A stretch of DNA of 64,000 bases, taken from Vreelandella stevensii S18214. GTDB taxonomy: Bacteria; Pseudomonadota; Gammaproteobacteria; Pseudomonadales; Halomonadaceae. Position numbers and translations under genes: made by a program. The notes below the pieces were generated by a model that was not told the origin of the DNA, ran no database searches, and saw nothing but the letters and a program-made list of their open reading frames with translations. Within the stretch, counting starts at the first letter, position 1; each line of letters starts with the position of its first letter. The DNA is taken from contig NZ_AJTS01000052.1 in NCBI RefSeq assembly GCF_000275725.1, forward strand, positions 1 through 64,000, in the 5' to 3' direction. Below, one piece after another: positions 34,195-41,653 of this stretch.

Positions 34195-35058
34195 TTGGCT
34201 AAATCACTTTTGCGCTGGCGTCGTCAAGGGCGACGCCTGGGCATTGCCGTGCTGTTCGTGCTGGTCGGTACGGGCTTGTGGGAGTATCAAGGGCGCCAGC
34301 ACCAGCAGGCTTATACCTGGATGGGCGTACCCACCTGGGAAACATTGCACCCTACCAGCCTGCACCGTGTACTGCGTAACGATGGCTTTTTAGTGGGGTG
34401 GTCGGATGTACGGGTGGGGGCCTTGTGGGTCAGCTACCAGGTAGAGGCCGTGCCTGAGGATATGCGCATTGGGCCCAGGCCCAATTTTCAGCCAGACTGG
34501 CGCATGCTGTGGCCGGTGAGTACCGATAGCTATTCCGGCAGCGGCTACGACAGAGGACATCTGGCGCCCAACTACGCCATTGCTGCCGTGCATGGGCGCA
34601 GCGCGCAGGTGGACACGTTCTTGATGAGCAACATGCTGCCCCAGCGGCCGAATCTGAATCGCCAGCTCTGGCAGCGGCTCGAAGCCTCCGTCATGGATCA
34701 CTTTGCGCCGCGTTTCGAGCGCTTGCAGGTGATTACCGGGCCGGTCTACCCCGAGCGCTTCATGGATAACGTCTTCAACCGCGTGGGCTGGGTGGAAATA
34801 CCCGAAGCCTTTTACAAGATCATCGTGGCACCCCATGATGAGGCGCCCCTGGCGCTGGCGTTCATCATGCCCCAGGACGTGCAGGGCAATGAGCCGCTAA
34901 ACGACTACCTGGTGACCATCGATGAGATCGAAGCCCGCACGGGGCTGAACTTCTTCCCGAATCTCTCACCCCAGCTTGAAGCCGTGCTGGAAGGCGAGCT
35001 GCGTACCCAGGGGTGGGCGCTGGAGGAGGTATCTCGTCGCCCAGGCCGGTTCCAGTAG
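34195..35058 (+). CDS. DNA/RNA non-specific endonuclease, membrane-anchored
   Basis: A 287-residue nuclease of the NUC1/NucA family. An N-terminal hydrophobic segment (IAVLFVLVGTGLWEY) after a basic stretch suggests a signal anchor, so the enzyme faces the periplasm. The active-site motif YDRGHLAPNYA contains the catalytic His, and the metal-binding Asn is in MSNMLPQRPNLNRQLW. The start is a TTG at 34195 preceded by GGGGAG at seven bases; an in-frame ATG would come after the membrane segment. No immunity gene is next to it, fitting a periplasmic nutrient or defence nuclease. Confidence 0.9.
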   Translation: MAKSLLRWRRQGRRLGIAVLFVLVGTGLWEYQGRQHQQAYTWMGVPTWETLHPTSLHRVLRNDGFLVGWSDVRVGALWVSYQVEAVPEDMRIGPRPNFQPDWRMLWPVSTDSYSGSGYDRGHLAPNYAIAAVHGRSAQVDTFLMSNMLPQRPNLNRQLWQRLEASVMDHFAPRFERLQVITGPVYPERFMDNVFNRVGWVEIPEAFYKIIVAPHDEAPLALAFIMPQDVQGNEPLNDYLVTIDEIEARTGLNFFPNLSPQLEAVLEGELRTQGWALEEVSRRPGRFQ

Positions 35059-35350
35059 TACGATACGCTGCATGCTGGCAGGCCAAGGCGTTGCCCTGGC
35101 CTGCCGCTTGAGCGCAGATACGGCAATGCTCGAACGGCATGGGCTCGATATACATGAAATAGACAGGCAGAAGAGAAGGCAGGCAGAAGAGAAATAGTGG
35201 GGAAGAAAAAGTATCAGAGCAAAAGGGTATCAGAGAATAGAAGCATACAGATGAGAGTGCGCCAAAACAGGGCGACTAATGAGGGGCAGTAAACAGATAG
35301 AAATGCATCAGAGGGGCTAATACGAAAGCAGGAGCGATACGGGGCATCAA
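35059..35350. other. Purine-rich spacer downstream of tRNA cluster
   Basis: 292 bp between the nuclease stop and the last tRNA-Leu. It is rich in purines on the plus strand and has a 14-nt direct repeat CAGGCAGAAGAGAA (35164-35177 and 35180-35193) and repeated GTATCAGAG. No gene or clear terminator seen. Confidence 0.5.
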
Positions 35351-35437
35351 TGGTGCCCAGGAGAGGACTTGAACCTCCACGTCCGTACGGACACTAGCAC
35401 CTGAAGCTAGCGCGTCTACCAATTCCGCCACCTGGGC
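35351..35437 (-). tRNA. tRNA-Leu (CAG), copy 3
   Basis: 87-nt gene with a 7-bp acceptor stem (GCCCAGG/CCTGGGC), encoded CCA, a long variable arm (GTCC/GGAC) as in class II tRNAs, TTCAAGT T-loop and anticodon loop TTCAGGT. It reads CUG. It is last in a three-copy array on the minus strand. Confidence 0.97.
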
Positions 35438-35501
35438 GTATCGACTCTTTCACTGCGGTACTGCTTTCACAATACATTCGGCCATTACGTCAGTGTTCGC
35501 A

Positions 35502-35588
35502 TGGTGCCCAGGAGAGGACTTGAACCTCCACGACCATGCGGTCACTAGCACCTGAAGCTAGCGCGTCTACCAATTCCGCCACCTGGGC
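35502..35588 (-). tRNA. tRNA-Leu (CAG), copy 2
   Basis: 87-nt gene with the same acceptor, anticodon loop and CCA end as copy 3. Its variable arm is different but still pairs (GACC/GGTC). Confidence 0.97.
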
Positions 35589-35673
35589 GAACACAAACGT
35601 ACTGCCTTTCTTTCACTGCTTTGCTTGCCGCCGCACCGTGCTGATTCATGAAAGGGGATAACATGAAACAGTT

Positions 35674-35760
35674 TGGTGCCCAGAAGAGGACTTGAACCTC
35701 CACGACCATACGGTCACTAGCACCTGAAGCTAGCGCGTCTACCAATTCCGCCATCTGGGC
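35674..35760 (-). tRNA. tRNA-Leu (CAG), copy 1
   Basis: 87-nt gene with the same anticodon. The last acceptor pair is A-T here instead of G-C (GCCCAGA/TCTGGGC), a compensatory change. It is the promoter-proximal copy. Confidence 0.97.
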
Positions 35761-35771
35761 AAGTGGCGCGT

Positions 35772-35799
35772 ATAATACCGAGGCTGTGGCTAAATGCAA
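35772..35799 (-). promoter_or_regulatory. Promoter of the tRNA-Leu operon
   Basis: On the minus strand TTGCAT (35799-35794), 16-bp spacer and TATTAT (35777-35772), followed by a GC-rich discriminator (CGCGCC) as expected for stringently controlled stable RNA. Confidence 0.75.
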
Positions 35800-35852
35800 G
35801 CCCTCGGGTGATTTTTTTAATGTAAAAAACCGGGGTTTGCAGCGCCAAGTGG

Positions 35853-35881
35853 TTGGGTGATTGAACGGGCGGCGCTATACT
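35853..35881 (+). promoter_or_regulatory. Promoter of rnr-rlmB
   Basis: TTGGGT (35853-35858), 17-bp spacer, TATACT (35876-35881). Transcription would start near 35888. It is divergent from the tRNA promoter 54 bp away. Confidence 0.65.
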
Positions 35882-35887
35882 GCGCCC

Positions 35888-36034
35888 ATGACCAAACAAA
35901 ACATGACTTATTTCAACTCATCGTTAGTTGAACACGACGCCCTTCGAGGCGCACATGCCTTTCGCCCGCAGTGCACGCTGCCCGCGCTTTTTGTTCGCCT
36001 CCCGCAACCGTTATCAAGGATGTTGATCGCATGA
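35888..36034 (+). CDS. Possible leaderless 48-codon leader ORF before rnr
   Basis: An ATG falls at the predicted transcription start and opens a 48-codon frame (MTKQNMTYFNSSLVE...) whose TGA overlaps the rnr ATG (ATGA). No ribosome site precedes it, so it could only be translated as a leaderless message. Function unknown; it may couple translation to rnr or be chance. Confidence 0.3.
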   Translation: MTKQNMTYFNSSLVEHDALRGAHAFRPQCTLPALFVRLPQPLSRMLIA

Positions 36035-38430
36035 AGTACTGGACGTTGAGTGATGATCCGCACGCCGAGCGCGAGGCGAAGAATTACGATAACCCGGCTC
36101 CTAGCCGTGAATACCTGTTGGCTGCCCTGGAAAGCTATGGCAAGCCGATTACCCATGAAAACATGAGCCGCATGCTGGGCATCGAAGATGAAGACCATCT
36201 GGAAGCGGTGCGTCGGCGTATGGCGGCCATGGAGCGCGACGGCCAGGTGCTGCGCGACCGCCGAGGCGCCTATGCCCTGATCGACAAGCTCGACCTGATC
36301 AAGGGCAAGGTGCTGGGCCATCGGGATGGATTTGGCTTCGTGCTGCGTGATGACGGCAAGAAGCCGGACCTGCTGCTGCCGCCTCGTCAGATGCGTCGCG
36401 TCTTCCACGGAGACCATGTACTGGTGCGCGTCAGTGGGCGAGACCGTCGCGGTCGAGAGGAAGCCACGATCGCCGAAGTGATTGCCCGCAATACCGAGAC
36501 CATAGTGGGCGTATACCGCAGCAATACGCCGGAATTCGGGATTCTCATTCCCGAAAATCCGCGGATTACCCAGGAGGTGATCATCCCGCACACCGCCAGC
36601 GGTGGTGCCAAGGATGGTCAGGTGATCTCAGCCAGGATCGTCCAGCAGCCCGCCACTCGGGTTCAGCCAGTGGGTGAAGTGATCGAAGTGCTGGGGGAGC
36701 GTATGGACCCCGGCATGGAAATCGACATCGCCATCCGCAGCTACGACATTCCCGCCGAGTTTCCGCCAGAGGTATTGGATCAGATCAGTGAAATCTCCGC
36801 TGAAGTGCTGGAAGCCGACAAGCAGCACCGCGTCGATCTGCGCGACCTGCCGCTGGTGACCATCGACGACGAGTCCGCCAAGGATTTCGACGATGCGGTG
36901 TGTGCCTGGAAGACCAAGTCCGGTAGCTGGAAGCTGGTCGTCGCGATTGCCGACGTTTCTCATTATGTGCGCCCTGGTACCGCGCTGGATAACGAAGCGC
37001 GCACCCGCGGCAACTCGGTCTACTTCCCGGGGCAAGTGGTGCCCATGCTGCCCGAGCTGCTTTCCAACGGTCTTTGTTCATTGAATCCGCACGTCGACCG
37101 GCTGGTGATGGTGTGCGAAATGAATATTTCCAGGACCGGTGCCATCAGCCGCTACTCCTTCTATGAAGCCGTGATGAATTCCCATGCCCGACTCACCTAT
37201 AACAAGGTGGCGGCCATGCTGGACGGCGAGAGTGAAGAAGGGGAGGCGCTGCGTCGGGAGCACGCCGAGCTGGTCAAGCCGCTCAAGAACCTGCATGAGC
37301 TGTATGGCCTGCTGCGCGCTGCCCGGGAAGAGCGTGGGGCGATCGACTTCGATACCACGGAAACGGCGATCATCTTCAATGAAGAGCGCAAGATCGAGAA
37401 GATCGTGCCGCGCAGCCGTAACGATGCCCATAAGCTGATCGAGGAGTGCATGCTGGCCGCCAACGTGGCGACGGCGCGTTTCCTCGACAAGCACGACCTG
37501 CCAGCGCTGTATCGTATCCACGAGCGTCCAACGCCTGAGCGGCTCGACAAGCTGCGCCTGTTCCTGAGTGAGCTGGGGCTTTCGTTGGGTGGTGGCGACG
37601 AGCCGACGCCTCAGGATTATCAGGCGCTACGGGAGGCGATTGCCGACCGCCCGGATGCTGACATCATCCAGACCGTGATGCTGCGCTCGATGAATCAGGC
37701 AGTCTATTCGCCGCAGAACGAGGGGCACTTCGGCCTTGCTTACCAGGCCTACGCTCACTTCACGTCGCCCATTCGTCGCTATCCTGACCTGCTGGTGCAC
37801 CGTGCCATTCGCTCGGTGATTCGCGGGCCGCGCCAGACCGCTACCGTGGTGCGGGTAGAGGGCGCGCCGGTGGATCCGCCGAGCAAGTGGTGCCCTTATA
37901 CCTTCGAGCAGATGCTGGAGCTAGGCGAGCACTGCTCCATGACCGAGCGGCGGGCCGACGAAGCCACCCGTGACGTGGAGAGCTGGCTCAAGTGCGAGTT
38001 CATGTCGGACAAGCTGGGTGAAACCTTTGAGGGCACCATCGCCTCGGTGACCCAGTTCGGGCTCTTCGTGCGTCTCGATGACTTCTTCGTGGAAGGGCTG
38101 GTGCACGTCACGTCGCTGCCTTCCGACTACTACCACTACGAAGCCGAGAAGCATCGTCTCAAGGGTGAGCGCACCGGCACCACCTATCGCCTGGGGGATG
38201 GCCTGACCGTGCAAGTGGCGCGGGTGGACATGGATGATCGCAAGATCGACTTCGGTCTTGCCGATGACAAGCCGCGCCCACAGCGTCAGCCGCGCAAGCG
38301 TCGTAGTGAAAGCTCTGGTGAAAAAGGCGCTGGAGCAGGAGCAAAGGCGGCTGCCGGTGAGCAGCCCGCCCGTCGTGGCCCGCGCCGTACGCGCAGCGGG
38401 TCGCGTAAACCATCTTCGAAAAAGGGTTGA
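36031..38430 (+). CDS. rnr: Ribonuclease R
   Basis: A 799-residue 3'-5' exoribonuclease that degrades structured RNA and takes part in stress and trans-translation. An N-terminal HTH-like region (SREYLLAALESYGKPITHENM), cold-shock domains, the RNB catalytic domain with DDESAKDFDDAV (Asp cluster), and an S1 domain (FEGTIASVTQFGLFVRLDDFFVEGLVHV) occur in order, followed by a basic tail (KPRPQRQPRKRR onwards). AAGGA lies upstream of the ATG at 36031; codons further upstream in the frame belong to the leader. rlmB follows two bases after the stop, the usual rnr-rlmB pair. Confidence 0.96.
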   Translation: MKYWTLSDDPHAEREAKNYDNPAPSREYLLAALESYGKPITHENMSRMLGIEDEDHLEAVRRRMAAMERDGQVLRDRRGAYALIDKLDLIKGKVLGHRDGFGFVLRDDGKKPDLLLPPRQMRRVFHGDHVLVRVSGRDRRGREEATIAEVIARNTETIVGVYRSNTPEFGILIPENPRITQEVIIPHTASGGAKDGQVISARIVQQPATRVQPVGEVIEVLGERMDPGMEIDIAIRSYDIPAEFPPEVLDQISEISAEVLEADKQHRVDLRDLPLVTIDDESAKDFDDAVCAWKTKSGSWKLVVAIADVSHYVRPGTALDNEARTRGNSVYFPGQVVPMLPELLSNGLCSLNPHVDRLVMVCEMNISRTGAISRYSFYEAVMNSHARLTYNKVAAMLDGESEEGEALRREHAELVKPLKNLHELYGLLRAAREERGAIDFDTTETAIIFNEERKIEKIVPRSRNDAHKLIEECMLAANVATARFLDKHDLPALYRIHERPTPERLDKLRLFLSELGLSLGGGDEPTPQDYQALREAIADRPDADIIQTVMLRSMNQAVYSPQNEGHFGLAYQAYAHFTSPIRRYPDLLVHRAIRSVIRGPRQTATVVRVEGAPVDPPSKWCPYTFEQMLELGEHCSMTERRADEATRDVESWLKCEFMSDKLGETFEGTIASVTQFGLFVRLDDFFVEGLVHVTSLPSDYYHYEAEKHRLKGERTGTTYRLGDGLTVQVARVDMDDRKIDFGLADDKPRPQRQPRKRRSESSGEKGAGAGAKAAAGEQPARRGPRRTRSGSRKPSSKKG

Positions 38431-38432
38431 GC

Positions 38433-39257
38433 ATGAAATCGGCGTCGTCTCGACGTAGCCCGCGCCCGGCTACCCGCACTCCTGTCCGTACGCCTGATGG
38501 CCTGGATCACGTCTATGGTGTGCATGCCCTGGAGAGCCTGCTGGCACGGGGCGAGTCGCCCAGGGAGCTGTGGGTGCAGCAGGGCGCAGGCCAGCGTTTG
38601 CAAACGCTGGTGGCCGATGCCCGAGCCAGTGGTGCGGCGGTCAAGGAGCAGTCGCGTGACGTGCTCGACCAGTTGACCCAGGGGGCGGCGCATCAGGGGG
38701 TGGTTGCCTTCTGTGCACCCTTGACGGCAGAAGGAGAGGAATCCTTGTGGCTCAAGCTCCGCGCCTGGCCGTCGGATACGCCCCCCTTGCTGCTGGTGCT
38801 GGATGGCGTCACCGACGTGCATAACTTTGGTGCGTGCCTGCGCAGTGCTGATGCCTCGGGTGCCCATGGAGTGATCGTAGCCAAGGACAAGGCGGCGCCG
38901 CTCAACGCCACGGTCAGAAAAGTCGCCTGTGGTGCCGCAGAGGTGGTGCCGGTCTATCAGGTCACCAATCTGGCGCGCACGCTGGCCAGGCTCAAGGAAG
39001 AGGGCGTGTGGATCACCGGCACCGCCGGTGAAGCACAGGCCAGCGTATTCGATATCGACTTCACCGGCCCGACCGCGCTGGTGATGGGGGCCGAAGGCAA
39101 GGGGTTGCGCCGGTTGACGCGGGAAGCGTGTGATCATCTGGCCAAGCTGCCCATGGCAGGGCAGGTATCTAGCCTGAATGTCTCGGTGGCTGCCGGAATC
39201 TGTCTGTTTGAAGCGGTGCGTCAGCGGCAGCTTGCAAGTAAGCCTCCGTCCCACTAG
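38433..39257 (+). CDS. rlmB: 23S rRNA (guanosine2251-2'-O)-methyltransferase RlmB
   Basis: A 274-residue SPOUT methyltransferase. It methylates the ribose of G2251 in 23S rRNA with SAM. The N-terminal substrate-binding domain contains VYGVHALESLLARGESPRELWV, and the C-terminal knotted domain carries LDGVTDVHNFGACLRSAD, VMGAEGKGLRRLTR and LPMAGQVSSLNVSVAAGICLFE, the three SPOUT motifs. A short basic N-terminal tail (about 20 residues) is an extension. The ATG at 38433 is two bases after the rnr stop; a TTG two codons upstream overlaps rnr. Co-transcribed with rnr. Confidence 0.95.
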   Translation: MKSASSRRSPRPATRTPVRTPDGLDHVYGVHALESLLARGESPRELWVQQGAGQRLQTLVADARASGAAVKEQSRDVLDQLTQGAAHQGVVAFCAPLTAEGEESLWLKLRAWPSDTPPLLLVLDGVTDVHNFGACLRSADASGAHGVIVAKDKAAPLNATVRKVACGAAEVVPVYQVTNLARTLARLKEEGVWITGTAGEAQASVFDIDFTGPTALVMGAEGKGLRRLTREACDHLAKLPMAGQVSSLNVSVAAGICLFEAVRQRQLASKPPSH

Positions 39258-39453
39258 AATGCTTGCGCCCGTTTATACATAAGCGGGCGTTCGTATAGGT
39301 AACCCCTCTACGACACTGGTTTTATCTGCTTGATGTTCTTTTCAGCCATACGTGGCTTGCCAAGGGCATTTCAGTCAACTCCTTGCTTCCCAGTCGCTGC
39401 CAGAGCATATGCTCCGGCACACTCAGGAAGCTGCCAAACCGCAAGGAGATTCC

Positions 39454-39831
39454 ATGCGTCATTATGAAATCGTGTTCATGGTCCACCCGGATCAGAGCGA
39501 GCAAGTACCGGCAATGGTCGAGCGCTACACCAGCATCGTCACCGAAAGCGGCGGTACTGTGCATCGTCTGGAAGATTGGGGCCGTCGTCACCTGGCTTAC
39601 CCGATCAACAAGATCCACAAAGCCCACTACGTGCTGATGAACGTTGAGTGCACCGGCGAGACTCTCGAAGAAATCGAGAACATCTTCCGCTTCAACGACG
39701 CCATCATCCGCAGCCTGGTTGTGCGCTGCAAGGAAGCCGTTACCGAAGCTTCTCCGATGATGAAGCCGGCAGAAGAAAAGCGTCCGCGTCGCGAAGAAAA
39801 GCCGCGCGCTGAAGCTGAAGAAACTGCCTGA
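39454..39831 (+). CDS. rpsF: 30S ribosomal protein S6
   Basis: A 125-residue ribosomal protein with the S6 opening [18 protein letters not shown] and [23 protein letters not shown]. It has an acidic and basic C-terminal tail ([16 protein letters not shown]), typical for S6, where glutamates may be added by RimK. It binds 16S rRNA with S18. AAGGAG precedes the ATG at 39454. First gene of rpsF-rpsR-(membrane protein)-rplI. Confidence 0.98.
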   Translation: MRHYEIVFMVHPDQSEQVPAMVERYTSIVTESGGTVHRLEDWGRRHLAYPINKIHKAHYVLMNVECTGETLEEIENIFRFNDAIIRSLVVRCKEAVTEASPMMKPAEEKRPRREEKPRAEAEETA

Positions 39832-39864
39832 TTCTATCCACTGCACGTTTTAAGGAGCTAGTCC

Positions 39865-40092
39865 ATGGCACGTTTTTTCCGTCGCCGCAAGTTTTGCCGC
39901 TTCACTGCTGAAGGCGTCAAGCAGATCGACTACAAAGATCTCGACACGCTGAAGGCTTACATCACGGAAACCGGCAAGATCGTTCCGAGCCGTATCACCG
40001 GCACCAAAGCACGCTATCAGCGTCAGCTGGCGACCGCTATCAAGCGTTCACGCTACCTGGCACTGCTGCCCTACTCCGATAGCCATCAGTAA
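39865..40092 (+). CDS. rpsR: 30S ribosomal protein S18
   Basis: A 75-residue protein: [17 protein letters not shown], then [35 protein letters not shown], as in S18. AAGGAG is before the ATG. It partners S6 on the 30S platform. Confidence 0.98.
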   Translation: MARFFRRRKFCRFTAEGVKQIDYKDLDTLKAYITETGKIVPSRITGTKARYQRQLATAIKRSRYLALLPYSDSHQ

Positions 40093-40104
40093 GCGTTTAA
40101 CGTG

Positions 40105-40956
40105 ATGCTGGCACTGGCAAGATGGCTGATGCGCGGAACGCCCTATGCCGTAGGCGGGGCGGCCCTGGCATCGCTGGTGCCCTGGCTGTTTTGGCTGGGT
40201 GCCGCCATTGCCGCACTGGTGACCTTGCGCAAGGGGTTCGCTCCTGCGCTGCCGGTCATCATCGCCGCTGCTCTGCCTGCCGGTTTCTGGTGGGCACAAG
40301 GTGACGTGATACCACTGGCCAGCGTTCTGCTGGTCACGCTGATGTCCGTCATCCTGCGCGAGCGGATGCGCTGGAGCGAAGCCTTGATCGTGGGCACATT
40401 GGCTGCCGCCGTCATGGTTCAGCTGGGCATTTTCAGCCCGCCAGGGGGAACGCAGCTCATGCTGGAGCAGCTGCGGGAGAGCTCTGCGGAGATCGACCGT
40501 ATGCTCACCGAGTTTGCCAACCAGGGCGTCGACACGACGGCCTTGGCTGCCATGGTTATCGGTGGTGTGACGGGCTTGGTCGTATTGCTGGCCGCCATTA
40601 TCTGTCTGGCGCTGGCCCGCAGCTGGCAAGCCGGGCTGTATAACCCCGGTGGCTTTCGCGCAGAGTTTCATGCGTTGCGCCTGAGCCCCCGTGAGCTTGT
40701 CGTTCTGGTGGTGCTGGGGGTGGCAGGCATGGCGCTTGGTGCGCAGGCGCTGGCGATGCTGTGCTGGGTTCCGCTGCTGATTGCCGGTATTGCGTTGGTG
40801 CATGGTTTTATTGGAATAAAGGGGATGAACGGGCTGTGGCTGGTGGCATTTTATGTGCTGCTGATCACGACCTGGCCCACGATTCTCATTGTGCTGCTGT
40901 TGGGGCTGATCGATACATTTGCGAACGTTCGCGCACGCCTTGCCCGCAGCAACTGA
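40105..40956 (+). CDS. Integral membrane protein between rpsR and rplI (DUF2232-like)
   Basis: A 283-residue hydrophobic protein with about eight membrane segments. Similar proteins of unknown function lie between rpsR and rplI in Pseudomonas and Halomonas relatives. A conserved central stretch QLRESSAEIDRMLTEFANQG is a soluble loop between membrane spans. The start could be the GTG three bases upstream (40102). It is co-transcribed with the ribosomal protein genes. Function unknown. Confidence 0.85.
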   Translation: MLALARWLMRGTPYAVGGAALASLVPWLFWLGAAIAALVTLRKGFAPALPVIIAAALPAGFWWAQGDVIPLASVLLVTLMSVILRERMRWSEALIVGTLAAAVMVQLGIFSPPGGTQLMLEQLRESSAEIDRMLTEFANQGVDTTALAAMVIGGVTGLVVLLAAIICLALARSWQAGLYNPGGFRAEFHALRLSPRELVVLVVLGVAGMALGAQALAMLCWVPLLIAGIALVHGFIGIKGMNGLWLVAFYVLLITTWPTILIVLLLGLIDTFANVRARLARSN

Positions 40957-40971
40957 CAAGAGGTTTACGAG

Positions 40972-41418
40972 ATGGAAGTCATTCTGCTCGACAAGATTGG
41001 TAAGCTGGGCGGCCTGGGTGACAAGGTCACTGTCAAGCCTGGTTATGGTCGTAACTACCTGGTGCCTTACGGCTTAGCCGTACCGGCCACCAAGGACAAC
41101 ATCGAAGCGTTCGAAGCGCAGCGTGCCGAACTCGAAGCGCAAGCCGCTGAGCGTAAGGCGGAAGCCCAGGCGCGTGCCGAGCAACTCAACGACATCGAAC
41201 TGTCGTTGGTGTCCAAGGCAGGCGACGAAGGCAAGCTGTTCGGCTCTATCGGTCCTCGTGACCTGGCCGACGCGATCTCCTCTGCGGGAATCGACGTCGC
41301 CAAGAGCGAAGTACGTATGCCGCAAGGCCCGATTCGTCAAACTGGCGAATACGACATCGACCTCCACCTGCATGCAGAAGTGGACGCCGTTGTACGCGTG
41401 GTCGTTGTCGCCGAGTAA
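40972..41418 (+). CDS. rplI: 50S ribosomal protein L9
   Basis: A 148-residue two-domain protein: [19 protein letters not shown] and [15 protein letters not shown] form the N-terminal rRNA-binding domain, a long helix with many Ala and Glu follows ([20 protein letters not shown]) and the C-terminal domain has [16 protein letters not shown]. It ends the ribosomal operon before a strong terminator. Confidence 0.98.
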   Translation: MEVILLDKIGKLGGLGDKVTVKPGYGRNYLVPYGLAVPATKDNIEAFEAQRAELEAQAAERKAEAQARAEQLNDIELSLVSKAGDEGKLFGSIGPRDLADAISSAGIDVAKSEVRMPQGPIRQTGEYDIDLHLHAEVDAVVRVVVVAE

Positions 41419-41443
41419 TCATACTCGCCAACGCTGACGCCTC

Positions 41444-41478
41444 AAAGGGCGCGGGTTCTCCCGCGCCCTTTGTCTTTT
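41444..41478 (+). terminator. Intrinsic terminator of the rpsF-rplI operon
   Basis: Perfect 12-bp stem AAAGGGCGCGGG/CCCGCGCCCTTT with a TTCT loop, followed by GTCTTTTTA. Its descending arm and T-run are then repeated in tandem. Confidence 0.9.
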
Positions 41479-41516
41479 TAGACCCTTTGTCTTTTTAGAC
41501 CCTTTGTCTTTTTAGG
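41466..41516 (+). repeat. Three tandem 17-bp repeats of terminator arm plus T-run
   Basis: CCCTTTGTCTTTTTAGA occurs three times end to end with only the final base changed in the last copy (41466-41482, 41483-41499, 41500-41516). The first copy is the 3' arm of the rplI terminator, so the arrangement repeats its end. Confidence 0.9.
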
Positions 41517-41653
41517 CCCTGTGGCTCTTTTGGCAAAGGGCGACACAGCAGGCTTATAAAGCCCTCACTTTACGCGGGGGCCAGTGGTGTTATCCGAGCC
41601 GCACGGCTAAGATAAGCGCCGTTGGCTATCGGGTAATTGTTAAGGAGCTCGCA

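Noticed and set aside
35545-35799. 84-codon frame resembling short 'LAQMAELVDALASG' proteins
   Set aside because: It is a translation of tRNA-Leu genes, a common mis-annotation.
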